From Mycobacterium vicinigordonae (lineage in GTDB: Bacteria > Actinomycetota > Actinomycetes > Mycobacteriales > Mycobacteriaceae): 64,000 nucleotides of DNA. Both the position numbers and the translations under genes were made by a program. The stretch is taken from contig NZ_CP059165.1 in the NCBI RefSeq assembly GCF_013466425.1, positions 5,518,001 to 5,582,000 on the forward strand, in the 5' to 3' direction. The notes under the pieces were generated by a model, which saw nothing but the letters and a program-made list of their open reading frames with translations, was not told the origin of the DNA and did no database searches. Numbering within the stretch: the stretch's first letter is position 1; each line of letters begins with the position of its first letter. Of this stretch, positions 8,111 to 15,275 are shown piece by piece.

Positions 8111-8836
8111 TTGCGCCGCACTAAATCCTCCACCCCGCCGGCGCGGCGGGTGGCTCGTTGGTTGGCAGCGGCCTTCGTCGCCGTCGCGGCTCTGCTGATG
8201 CCAGTGCCGGGCCAACTCTCGCGGGCTAGCGCCGACCCCGGGTGTCCGTCCGTCAAAGTGGTGTTTGCCCGCGGGACCTTCGAGGCACCGGGCATCGGTG
8301 CCACTGGGCAGGCATTCGTCGATGCACTGAATGCCCGGCTAGGCGGCACCGATGTCGCCGTCGATCCGGTCAACTACCCGGCGTCGCTGGACTTCGGCAG
8401 GGCCGTCGACGGTGTCGCCGATGCCAGCCGCAAGGTCGAGGCCACAGCCGCAAACTGCCCTGGGACCAAGATCGTGCTCGGTGGGTACTCGCAAGGCGCG
8501 GCCGTGGCCGCCTACACCACTTCCGACTCTGTTCCGGACGGCATTTCGCTTCCCGACGGAATAACCGGCCCGATGCCGCCGACCGTCGCTTCCAAGGTTG
8601 CCGCGGTCGTTTTGTTTGCCGCTCCTTCAGATGCGTTCCTGCACTTCGTCGATGGCAGTGCACCGCCCATCAACATCGGTCCGCTGTACACCGCCAAGAC
8701 TCTTCAACTCTGCGCTGATGGAGATCCGGTGTGCTTCCCGGGCGGGCGGGATCGCGCCGCGCACAGCACCTATCGAGACAACGGCATGGCCAACCAAGCC
8801 GCCGATTTCACCCGCAACGCAATCGCTTCCCACTGA
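8111..8836 (+). CDS. Secreted cutinase-family serine esterase
   Basis: A 241-residue alpha/beta hydrolase of the mycobacterial Cut/Culp family, acting outside the cell on lipid esters. The signal peptide is residues 1-42 (basic start, hydrophobic core AAAFVAVAALLMPV, end ASA-DPG). The catalytic triad is Ser127 in GYSQG, Asp205 in GDPVC and His218 in AHSTY, and the paired cysteines typical of cutinases are present. The start is a TTG preceded by A-rich octamer repeats. It is convergent with the methyltransferase gene 14 bp downstream. Confidence 0.92.
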   Translation: MRRTKSSTPPARRVARWLAAAFVAVAALLMPVPGQLSRASADPGCPSVKVVFARGTFEAPGIGATGQAFVDALNARLGGTDVAVDPVNYPASLDFGRAVDGVADASRKVEATAANCPGTKIVLGGYSQGAAVAAYTTSDSVPDGISLPDGITGPMPPTVASKVAAVVLFAAPSDAFLHFVDGSAPPINIGPLYTAKTLQLCADGDPVCFPGGRDRAAHSTYRDNGMANQAADFTRNAIASH

Positions 8837-8850
8837 CGCAATCGGGGTTG

Positions 8851-9663
8851 TCAGGCGCGGCAGAGGATTTCGCCGTGCGGGATGGCCAGCCAGCCGTCAG
8901 GGTCGGCGGCCCACATCCGCCACGCTGCCGAGATCTCCTCGAGCTCTGCGGTGGTGGCCAGGCCGGAATCGGTCAGCTGGTGCCCCAGATCCGAATGCAG
9001 AATCCGGTCGGCCCACATGCCGCCCCACCACTTTCGGGTGTCATCTGTTGCGTAGCACCACGTGCTGGCGCCGGGGGTGATGTCGGCGAAGCCGGCTTGG
9101 CGAGCCCAGGCCAACAAAGAACGTCCCGCATCTGGTTCTCCGCCATTGTCACGCGCTGCGCGTTCGTACAGCTCCCGCCAGCGATCCAGCGGCTCCAGCC
9201 GCGGATACCAGATGAATCCGGCGTAGTCAGCGTCCCTGGCGGCGACGATCCCACCCGGTGCGCACACTCGCTTCATCTCGCGCAGCGCTTGCACTGGGTC
9301 GGCGACGTGCTGTAGCACCTGGTGGGCGTGCACGACGTCGAACGTGTCGTCGGGCAGGTCGAGCGCATGCACGTCGGAGGTCAGGAACGCCACGTTGCGC
9401 AGGCCACGCGATTCCATCTCGGCGCGGGCGAGACTGAGCGCATCATCGGTTTGTTCGACGGCCGTCACCGATCCGGGTGCGATCCGCGTGGCGAAGTCGG
9501 CGGTGATGGTGCCGGGCCCGCAACCGATGTCGAGTAGGGATATTCCGGCCCGAAGGTGCGGGAGTAGGTAGCCCGCGGAATCCTCGGCGGTGCGCCGCCG
9601 GTGGCTGCGCAACACCGACTCGTGGTGGCCGTGAGTGTAGGTGACCCGTGGTGGTTCCGTCAT
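8851..9663 (-). CDS. Class I SAM-dependent methyltransferase
   Basis: A 270-residue UbiE/MenG-like methyltransferase. Motif I is LLDIGCGPGTITADF, motif II is DVVHAHQVLQHVADP and motif III is REMKRVCAPGGIVAARDADY. The substrate is unknown. It is a single gene with its own promoter region, which carries two helically phased palindromes (9684-9719), so expression is likely under a dedicated repressor encoded elsewhere. Confidence 0.88.
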   Translation of the reverse strand: MTEPPRVTYTHGHHESVLRSHRRRTAEDSAGYLLPHLRAGISLLDIGCGPGTITADFATRIAPGSVTAVEQTDDALSLARAEMESRGLRNVAFLTSDVHALDLPDDTFDVVHAHQVLQHVADPVQALREMKRVCAPGGIVAARDADYAGFIWYPRLEPLDRWRELYERAARDNGGEPDAGRSLLAWARQAGFADITPGASTWCYATDDTRKWWGGMWADRILHSDLGHQLTDSGLATTAELEEISAAWRMWAADPDGWLAIPHGEILCRA

Positions 9664-9683
9664 GAACCAAGCCTAGCCAATAT

Positions 9684-9719
9684 CTCATATATTGAGTTTT
9701 TCGTCTCAAATAATGAGAC
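9684..9719. promoter_or_regulatory. Two tandem CTCA-N5-TGAG palindromes 21 bp apart
   Basis: CTCATATATTGAG (9684-9696) and GTCTCAAATAATGAGAC (9703-9719) share the CTCA-N5-TGAG core. Equivalent positions are 21 bp apart, two helical turns. They lie just upstream of the methyltransferase start and fit cooperative binding of a dimeric regulator. Confidence 0.5.
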
Positions 9720-9721
9720 GA

Positions 9722-10480
9722 TTAGTCGACCGGGACATCAAGGATTGGTCGCTGCACCGCCGCGCCGGGACCGTCAAAGTGCCACCACTCACCGGAGTAC
9801 ACCGATAGCCCGCCGTAATTCATTGCATCGCGCAGCCGGACCCGATTCGCGTAGGCGGCGGGACCGACGTCCTTGGTCGCGAAAGCCTTTGCGCGGTCGG
9901 TGAAGTCGTCGAAATCGGTGCCCATGTCAGCCAGGCAGAAGTACCCGGCATGCCGCTCGGTAGGACATGGCTGCTGTGAGCTGGTGAAGGTGACGTCCAC
10001 CGAACGCCCGGCCTCGTGGCTGGTCGCGTACGGGCCCGGGCGAGCCACCCAGGCGGGGTTCGGCACCACTTGATACATCTTCACCTGGACGTCGTGCGGG
10101 CGGTAGCAATCCCAGAAGACGAGGACCTGGCCCTGTGGCCGCAACGCCGCGGCGGCGGACTCCAGCCCGTGTGCCATCGATTGATGCACCAGGCAGCGGG
10201 CATCGGCGGGGTAGAGCTGGGTGTGGGTGAAATTGTCCGTGGTGGCATAGCGCAGATCGATCACGGCGTCGGGAACTACGCTGCGCACGTCGACGAGACC
10301 CGCCGCAGCGGCTTCGGCGCTTACCGGGGGAACGCTGGGACTGAGCGGAGCCGTGGTACCCACCGGCAATATCGACGTCGCGGTATCCGAGCGAACGCCG
10401 AACGGCGACGCACCACACGCCGCGACCGCACCCACGGCCAAGGCGGTCAGCAGGATCGACGTCGCTTTTCGCACGGACAT
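9722..10480 (-). CDS. D-alanyl-D-alanine dipeptidase (VanX/DdpX-type) lipoprotein
   Basis: An M15D peptidase cleaving D-Ala-D-Ala dipeptide in the cell wall or recycled from it. Zinc and catalytic motifs SHEAGRSVDV and EWWHF are present, with the conserved WDCYRP. With the ATG at 10480 the protein has 252 residues and begins MSVRKATSILLTALAVGAVAACG, a textbook lipoprotein signal peptide with lipobox VAAC. The frame stays open upstream through six more heptad copies to ATG 10609 or 10645. Those forms would put ~44-56 basic residues before the signal peptide, so the innermost start is preferred. Confidence 0.85.
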   Translation of the reverse strand: MSVRKATSILLTALAVGAVAACGASPFGVRSDTATSILPVGTTAPLSPSVPPVSAEAAAAGLVDVRSVVPDAVIDLRYATTDNFTHTQLYPADARCLVHQSMAHGLESAAAALRPQGQVLVFWDCYRPHDVQVKMYQVVPNPAWVARPGPYATSHEAGRSVDVTFTSSQQPCPTERHAGYFCLADMGTDFDDFTDRAKAFATKDVGPAAYANRVRLRDAMNYGGLSVYSGEWWHFDGPGAAVQRPILDVPVD

Positions 10481-10606
10481 CGTCGCTTTTCGCACGGACG
10501 TCGTCGCTCTTCGCACGGACGTCGTCGCTTTTCGCACGGACGTCGTCGCTTTTCGCACGGACGTCGTCGCTCTTCGCACAGACGTCGTCGCTCTTCGCAC
10601 AGACGT
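10460..10606 (-). repeat. 21-bp minisatellite (7 copies) over the dipeptidase start
   Basis: Seven in-frame 21-bp copies encode [MT]SVR[RK]AT. Only the copy nearest the hydrophobic core keeps an ATG; in the outer copies the matching codon is ACG. Copies differ at only a few bases, so the expansion looks recent. Each unit also carries a GAAAAG or GAAGAG purine run just before the next start-equivalent codon. Confidence 0.9.
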
Positions 10607-10654
10607 CATTGTCCAGTCGCCAACCCCACGGACGCGGAGCGCCACGACCGAACG

Positions 10655-11302
10655 TCAGCGAATTCGATCGGTCGCGGTCTGCAAGATAGCCCCGGCGATC
10701 TGGTCGGCCGGCTCGAGTCCGACTACGCCAATCGACAACAACACCGAGTCCTTCTCGCGGTACACATGGCTCCACGCGTTGGCATTGAGCCGTACGGTCG
10801 CCGAATCCGGCCTGTCGAGGGTGAACTGGTAGTGCGGATCGTGTAGATCCGCGCAGGCCCGCAGTGACTCTTCTAGCTGGTTCAGCACTCCACGCGCTGC
10901 GTTCGAGTCCGGATAGACGGCGACGGCCTGGCTGACCGTCTGAATCATCGCCGGCCCACCAGGCTTGAGGTCGTCGGTAATCCCGTGATAGCCCGCGCTG
11001 CGGAACTCTGACCACCCGGTGCCGAACGTTACGTCGCTGATCCCGGCGGCCCGGCACGGCCCCGGCGCGTTCAGATCGCCGACGGGTGGCTGCCGCAGGT
11101 CGGCGTGGGAGTGCGCGGTGAGCTCCTCGTAGTTCGCGATGCGACGAACCTCTTCGACACTGACGATCAGTGAGTCGGCGCGCGAGACCGGGGTCGCAGC
11201 CGGTGCGGCGGAGGTGTTTCGGGTCGAACAGGCAGTAAGCGCCACGAGGACGGTGACGGACGCTGCGCGGATGATGGCAGTCCGGCGTGATCGAGGTGTC
11301 AT
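10655..11302 (-). CDS. PknH-like extracellular sensor-domain lipoprotein
   Basis: A 215-residue exported lipoprotein. The signal peptide MTPRSRRTAIIRAASVTVLVALTAC ends in the lipobox LTAC. The mature part has the PknH-like extracellular domain pattern with paired cysteines (GPCRAAG, RACADL) and the C-terminal VLLSIGVVGLEPADQIAGAIL strand. The start at 11302 has an AAGGA Shine-Dalgarno. The ligand is unknown. The same domain type ends the TIR protein at 47763-49316. Confidence 0.82.
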   Translation of the reverse strand: MTPRSRRTAIIRAASVTVLVALTACSTRNTSAAPAATPVSRADSLIVSVEEVRRIANYEELTAHSHADLRQPPVGDLNAPGPCRAAGISDVTFGTGWSEFRSAGYHGITDDLKPGGPAMIQTVSQAVAVYPDSNAARGVLNQLEESLRACADLHDPHYQFTLDRPDSATVRLNANAWSHVYREKDSVLLSIGVVGLEPADQIAGAILQTATDRIR

Positions 11303-11558
11303 GTCCTTGGTCCGGATCGAGGTGCGCCTTGCTACCTCAACACTATGACTGGCCAAGACCGGTCATCGCCCCGCCAGTGCAATACCACGAATACTCATCG
11401 GCAGTTCATAGGTAGCGGCGCCGCTGCGGCGCAGGTCCGGAGTCTGTGCACAGGCCCGGCACGCGGCATTCGGACTATAGTCGGACGCATCGGGCCGTTG
11501 GTCTTTCTGTCAGAGTTTCCGGCGCGGAGGCAACCACGATTTCCAGACCTTATTTGCC

Positions 11559-12944
11559 GTGAATGCCACTGAGACGGCCCGCTTGCAGGCGGTAGAACGG
11601 TACCGATTGCACGAGACTCCGCCCGACCGGATTTTCGGACGAATCGCCGCGCTGGCGGCGCGAGTCTTCGGTGCACCGATGGCCTTGGTGTCGATCGTCG
11701 ATCGCGACTGCACCTGGTTTCTGGCCGTCCACGGGCTGCAAAGCGCGCGGCATGGCGCGGCCGCCGAGGAATTGGCGGCCGGCCTAGACGCTGCGGGTCA
11801 TGCGGTTTTGGTCGAAGATGCGCTCACCGATCCGCGTACCGCCCACAATGCGTTCGTGCGCGATCACCAGATCCGCTTCTATGCGCGCGCGCCGATCACC
11901 ACCGCCGACAACTATCGACTCGGCGCGGTGGCCGTACTGGACACCCAGTCGCATACCGCCACGCAGGAACAACTGGGCATCCTCGGCGATCTTGCGGACC
12001 TGGTGATGGATCAGTTGGAAAGCCGGTTGTCCTCGTTGGACAACCTGCGCTTCGCCCGGCGGCAACGGGACGCGGCGGAATTCGCGCGCGATGATGCCCG
12101 GCTCGACCGCGACACCGCTGAGATAGCCCGTGACGATGCCCGGCTGGACCGCGACGACGCGATCCGCCACCGCGACATCGCCGAGCACACCCGCGACGTC
12201 GCAGAGCATGAACGGGATCTCATCACGGAGTATGCGACCGTCCTGCAGCGGACGCTGCTGCCGCCCTCCCTGCCGGAGATCGACGGTCTCGCCCTGGCCG
12301 CGCACTACCATCCGGCGTCCCCGCGGCAAGTCGGCGGGGACTTCTACGATGTGTTCGCACTCGGTCACAGCCGGTGGGCGTTCTTCATCGGTGACGTCGA
12401 GGGCCATGGTGCCGAAGCCGCTGTGGCGACGTCGCTGATCCGTTACACACTGCGCGCCGCCGCGCTGCACTTCGCCGATCCAACCGAAGTTCTCGCCGAA
12501 CTCAACGCGGCGTTACTTCGCGAGCTGGATCCACGGCGATTCTGCACAGTATTGTTCGGCAACCTGGAGCCCGCCTCCGGCGGCCACGGGTTCGAGGTCA
12601 CCATTGCCACCGGCGGGCACCCACCGGCGCTGCTCCTCGACCCCTGCAGCGGCAGCGCGAGTCAAGTACGCTCCGCGGACGGGATGCTGGTCGGTATGAC
12701 GTCCAACGCCACCTTCGACTCTTGTCGGGTTCGGCTGAGTCCGGGCGAGATTTTGCTGTTCTATACCGACGGCATCGTCGAATCCCGCCGTGCCACGCCG
12801 CCGTTCGACGAGCACAGTCTGGCTGACTTCGCCGTCGAGCACGCGGGCCTGGGCGCCGCGGGGCTGATCGACCGGTTCGCCACGCTGGTTCCTAAATTGA
12901 ATCCCGACGACGACGTAGCCGTGCTGGCGATCGGTGCCCGCTAA
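11559..12944 (+). CDS. GAF-coil-SpoIIE PP2C-type serine phosphatase
   Basis: A 461-residue predicted signalling phosphatase. Residues ~1-150 form a GAF domain, ~160-230 a highly charged coil with repeated ARDDARLDRD-type segments, and ~235-461 the SpoIIE/RsbU-like PP2C domain. Metal-binding motifs GGDFYDVF, GDVEGHGAEAA, FYTDGIVESR and DDVAVLAI are all present, so it should be active. Such enzymes usually dephosphorylate anti-anti-sigma factors, but no sigma-factor partner is adjacent. The start is a GTG at 11559 with a weak Shine-Dalgarno. The preceding 256 bp show no gene. Confidence 0.9.
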   Translation: MNATETARLQAVERYRLHETPPDRIFGRIAALAARVFGAPMALVSIVDRDCTWFLAVHGLQSARHGAAAEELAAGLDAAGHAVLVEDALTDPRTAHNAFVRDHQIRFYARAPITTADNYRLGAVAVLDTQSHTATQEQLGILGDLADLVMDQLESRLSSLDNLRFARRQRDAAEFARDDARLDRDTAEIARDDARLDRDDAIRHRDIAEHTRDVAEHERDLITEYATVLQRTLLPPSLPEIDGLALAAHYHPASPRQVGGDFYDVFALGHSRWAFFIGDVEGHGAEAAVATSLIRYTLRAAALHFADPTEVLAELNAALLRELDPRRFCTVLFGNLEPASGGHGFEVTIATGGHPPALLLDPCSGSASQVRSADGMLVGMTSNATFDSCRVRLSPGEILLFYTDGIVESRRATPPFDEHSLADFAVEHAGLGAAGLIDRFATLVPKLNPDDDVAVLAIGAR

Positions 12945-12970
12945 ACCTGTTGTCGGCGTTAGAGTCGCGT

Positions 12971-13537
12971 GTGCCTAAGATCAGCGCCTCATCGGTGGAG
13001 GAGCACCGCGAGCAAGTCCAGCGACGAGTCTTCGAGGCGTTCGCCACCCTGATGGCCGAGCACAGCTTCGACGCGATCACCATGGCCAAGCTGGCGGCCG
13101 CCGCCGACATCGGCCGTACCGCGATCTATCACCATTTCGCCGACAAAGAGGCGGTAGTGGTGGCTTTCGCGTCGCACGAGACGAGCCGCTACATCGACGG
13201 GCTGCGTGGCGACTTGGCGGACGTCGACGACCCGGTGGCGCGGCTGCGGATCTACATTCGGCATCAGCTCGGCGCCGGCGAGCAATTTCACATGGGGCTC
13301 GGGCCGCAACTGTATGGCGCGCTGTCGCACGACACGATGCGCGCCATCCGCGAGCACGTGGTCGCCATCGAGGACGTGTTGCGGGAAATCCTGGCCGACG
13401 GTGTTGCGAGCGGACAGTTCGTGATCGAAGACCAGGCCGCCACCATGTCGTTGCTACACGCCTGCCTCGCGCCGCGCGAGTTGCCGGTGACGGCCATCGA
13501 GCGGTTTATCCTGCGTGCTCTGGGGGCACGCCCCTAA
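12971..13537 (+). CDS. TetR-family regulator, probable controller of heme oxygenase
   Basis: A 188-residue TetR repressor. The N-terminal HTH is ITMAKLAAAADIGRTAIYHHFADKEAVVVAF. The GTG at 12971 was chosen over a TTG at 12950. It ends ~110 bp before the heme oxygenase gene on the same strand. The gap carries two TGACA-N3-TGTCA palindromes, a likely binding site for this protein. A ligand such as heme or another iron signal is inference only. Confidence 0.88.
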   Translation: MPKISASSVEEHREQVQRRVFEAFATLMAEHSFDAITMAKLAAAADIGRTAIYHHFADKEAVVVAFASHETSRYIDGLRGDLADVDDPVARLRIYIRHQLGAGEQFHMGLGPQLYGALSHDTMRAIREHVVAIEDVLREILADGVASGQFVIEDQAATMSLLHACLAPRELPVTAIERFILRALGARP

Positions 13538-13571
13538 GACACGACATCCGCCGAAGGCTGTGTTATGTTTC

Positions 13572-13608
13572 CTGACATCTTGTCAGCATCGTTTTGACAT
13601 GTTGTCAG
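13572..13608. promoter_or_regulatory. Paired TGACA-N3-TGTCA operators upstream of heme oxygenase
   Basis: CTGACATCTTGTCAG (13572-13586) has perfect 6-bp arms. TTGACATGTTGTCAG (13594-13608) is a second copy 22 bp downstream. They lie between the TetR gene and the heme oxygenase start, consistent with repression by the upstream TetR. Confidence 0.6.
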
Positions 13609-13645
13609 AGTTGTTGGAACAGAAGCCGAATACCCGGGAGCAAAC

Positions 13646-14296
13646 GTGTCAGTCAGCGCAGCCGAGGCCCTGCGGCCCTTCTCCGTTGCGATGAAAGAGG
13701 GTTCGACCGCCGAGCACGAAGCCGCTGAACACTCACCCTATGTATCCGAGCTTTTGTCCGGCCGAGTCAACCGCCAGGGTTATGCCGACTACCTGTTGCG
13801 GCTCCGCGTGATCTACCAAGGGCTGGAGGAAGCGGTGCGGGCTTACCGTAACGACCCGCTGGTGGCCGCGGTGTACGACCCGGCCCTGGAGCGCCTGGCC
13901 GCAATCGATGCCGACCTGCAGCACTGGGCGCCCGGCGCCGGGCATCACGTCGACTCCCCCGCTGCTCGCGCGTACCGTGACCGGTTGGCCACCGCGACTT
14001 GGGGAGGCGCATTGGTGGCGCACCACTACACGCGCTATCTCGGCGACCTGTCCGGCGGCCAAGCCATTGGCAAGATTCTGGACCGCACCTTCGGCCTGAA
14101 CGGCGCGGGCCTGTCCTTCTACGAATTCCCGATGCGGCCCAAGCCGTACAAGGACGCCTATCGCCGTCGGCTCGACGCTCTCGACCTCGACGCCGACCAG
14201 ATCGACAGGGCCGTCGACGAGGTGAAGATCGCGTTCAACCTCAACCAGGCGCTGTTCAACGAATTAGCGACGAATCTGCCCGCCTACCGGAGCTGA
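13646..14296 (+). CDS. Canonical heme oxygenase (HO-1/HmuO type)
   Basis: A 216-residue alpha-helical heme oxygenase that opens heme to biliverdin, CO and iron. The proximal ligand His24 is in STAEHEAAEHS, which aligns with HmuO STAQAHEKAEHS. The distal helix signature YLGDLSGGQAIGK is intact. The GTG start follows a GGGAG Shine-Dalgarno. This is the canonical enzyme, not the MhuD/IsdG fold known from M. tuberculosis. A role in iron acquisition from heme is inferred, supported by the dedicated TetR and operators. Confidence 0.94.
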   Translation: MSVSAAEALRPFSVAMKEGSTAEHEAAEHSPYVSELLSGRVNRQGYADYLLRLRVIYQGLEEAVRAYRNDPLVAAVYDPALERLAAIDADLQHWAPGAGHHVDSPAARAYRDRLATATWGGALVAHHYTRYLGDLSGGQAIGKILDRTFGLNGAGLSFYEFPMRPKPYKDAYRRRLDALDLDADQIDRAVDEVKIAFNLNQALFNELATNLPAYRS

Positions 14297-14311
14297 TCTG
14301 TTCAGACCCGG

Positions 14312-14360
14312 GCGTAACGCCGCTGGAAGATACCCCTCAATTCTCCCAGCGGCGTTACGC
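14312..14360. terminator. Perfect 15-bp inverted repeat between convergent genes
   Basis: Arms GCGTAACGCCGCTGG (14312-14326) and CCAGCGGCGTTACGC (14346-14360) are exactly complementary with a 19-base loop. The repeat sits between heme oxygenase (+) and the GlsB-like gene (-) and has no long T-tract. A bidirectional terminator is the simplest reading. Confidence 0.7.
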
Positions 14361-14492
14361 TCGTTCCGGATCCCGACCGGTTGCCTTCGGCCCCAAGATG
14401 TTTCGACTCCAAAGCGAAACCGCCGCCGACAATAAATGTCGACGGCGACTCCAACTGGCATGGATCCGCGGCTGACCCGCGTTCAACTTCGG

Positions 14493-14771
14493 TCAGTGCG
14501 GCAACCGCGTCCGGCGACCGGTGACGGCCTCGTAGATTGCAATGAACACCACAGCAGCCCCGATACCGACGAAGAACGGGACCCAGGCGACGCCACCGTT
14601 GGCGTTGGAGTAGCCGAATTGTGCGGCCACCGCCGAACCGACCAGGCCCCCGAGGGCACCGAGTAACACCGTCATGATCATCCCGATGTTCTGTTTGCCG
14701 GGCATGACGAGTCGCGCCACCACTCCAATCACCGCGCCCACGATGAGGGAAAGGATTATTGCTCCGATCAT
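14493..14771 (-). CDS. GlsB/YeaQ/YmgE family small membrane protein
   Basis: A 92-residue transglycosylase-associated-type membrane protein with three hydrophobic helices: MIGAIILSLIVGAVIGVVARLV, a central MIMTVLLGALGGLVGSAVA, and a C-terminal FFVGIGAAVVFIAIYEAVTG. The ATG at 14771 is chosen for its AAGGAG Shine-Dalgarno; a longer upstream frame lacks one. Family members are often stress-induced. The biochemical role is unknown. Confidence 0.88.
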   Translation of the reverse strand: MIGAIILSLIVGAVIGVVARLVMPGKQNIGMIMTVLLGALGGLVGSAVAAQFGYSNANGGVAWVPFFVGIGAAVVFIAIYEAVTGRRTRLPH

Positions 14772-14954
14772 TTTCGAACTCCTTGTCCTGGCGGGCGCCC
14801 GATCGGCCCCGTCTGCGACACCGGGTTCCCCAATTCGCGCGGCCGTAACACCCCCCAACGGTCATTTACCCGTTGGTACGGAAGCGTTTAGCTGGCCGGG
14901 ACCGGGGGTAGATCCAAGAGGCGTTCGACGCACGTTCACTAGGAGGTCTTCGCC

Positions 14955-15161
14955 GTGAGCACTAACGCTTGCCCCGCATGCGGCTATCCCACGCTGGAGC
15001 CCGTTTTGTGCGCGTTTTGCGGCCCTGGCGATACGTTTGCCGGCGACCAGGTGTTTGGCGGATCGACGTACGTGGCGGCGACGTCGAGTGGTTCGCTATC
15101 AGGTCTCGGCCGCGTTCGCTCGGAGCCCCTTGCACTTCCGACGTTCGGCCCCGCTGCCTAA
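14955..15161 (+). CDS. Small zinc-ribbon-like protein
   Basis: A 68-residue protein with CPACGYPTLEPVLCAFCG at residues 6-23, two CxxC knuckles forming a likely zinc ribbon. A low-complexity Gly/Ser tail follows. The GTG start has a strong AGGAGG Shine-Dalgarno, which makes a real gene likely despite its size. Function unknown. Confidence 0.65.
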   Translation: MSTNACPACGYPTLEPVLCAFCGPGDTFAGDQVFGGSTYVAATSSGSLSGLGRVRSEPLALPTFGPAA

Positions 15162-15275
15162 CAGATACCGGCAATCCCATGAATCTTGCTGGGCTGACTG
15201 TGAATCGGCTGCTTCTTGGCGGTTCACCCGCCCGTTCGGCTGCGTCACCTCTGTCAGCGTGACAACCTGCTAGAC

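Noticed and set aside
10460..10606. Possible CRISPR array (regular 21-bp repeats)
   Set aside because: Repeats are head-to-tail without spacers and stay in frame with a protein gene, so it is a coding minisatellite.
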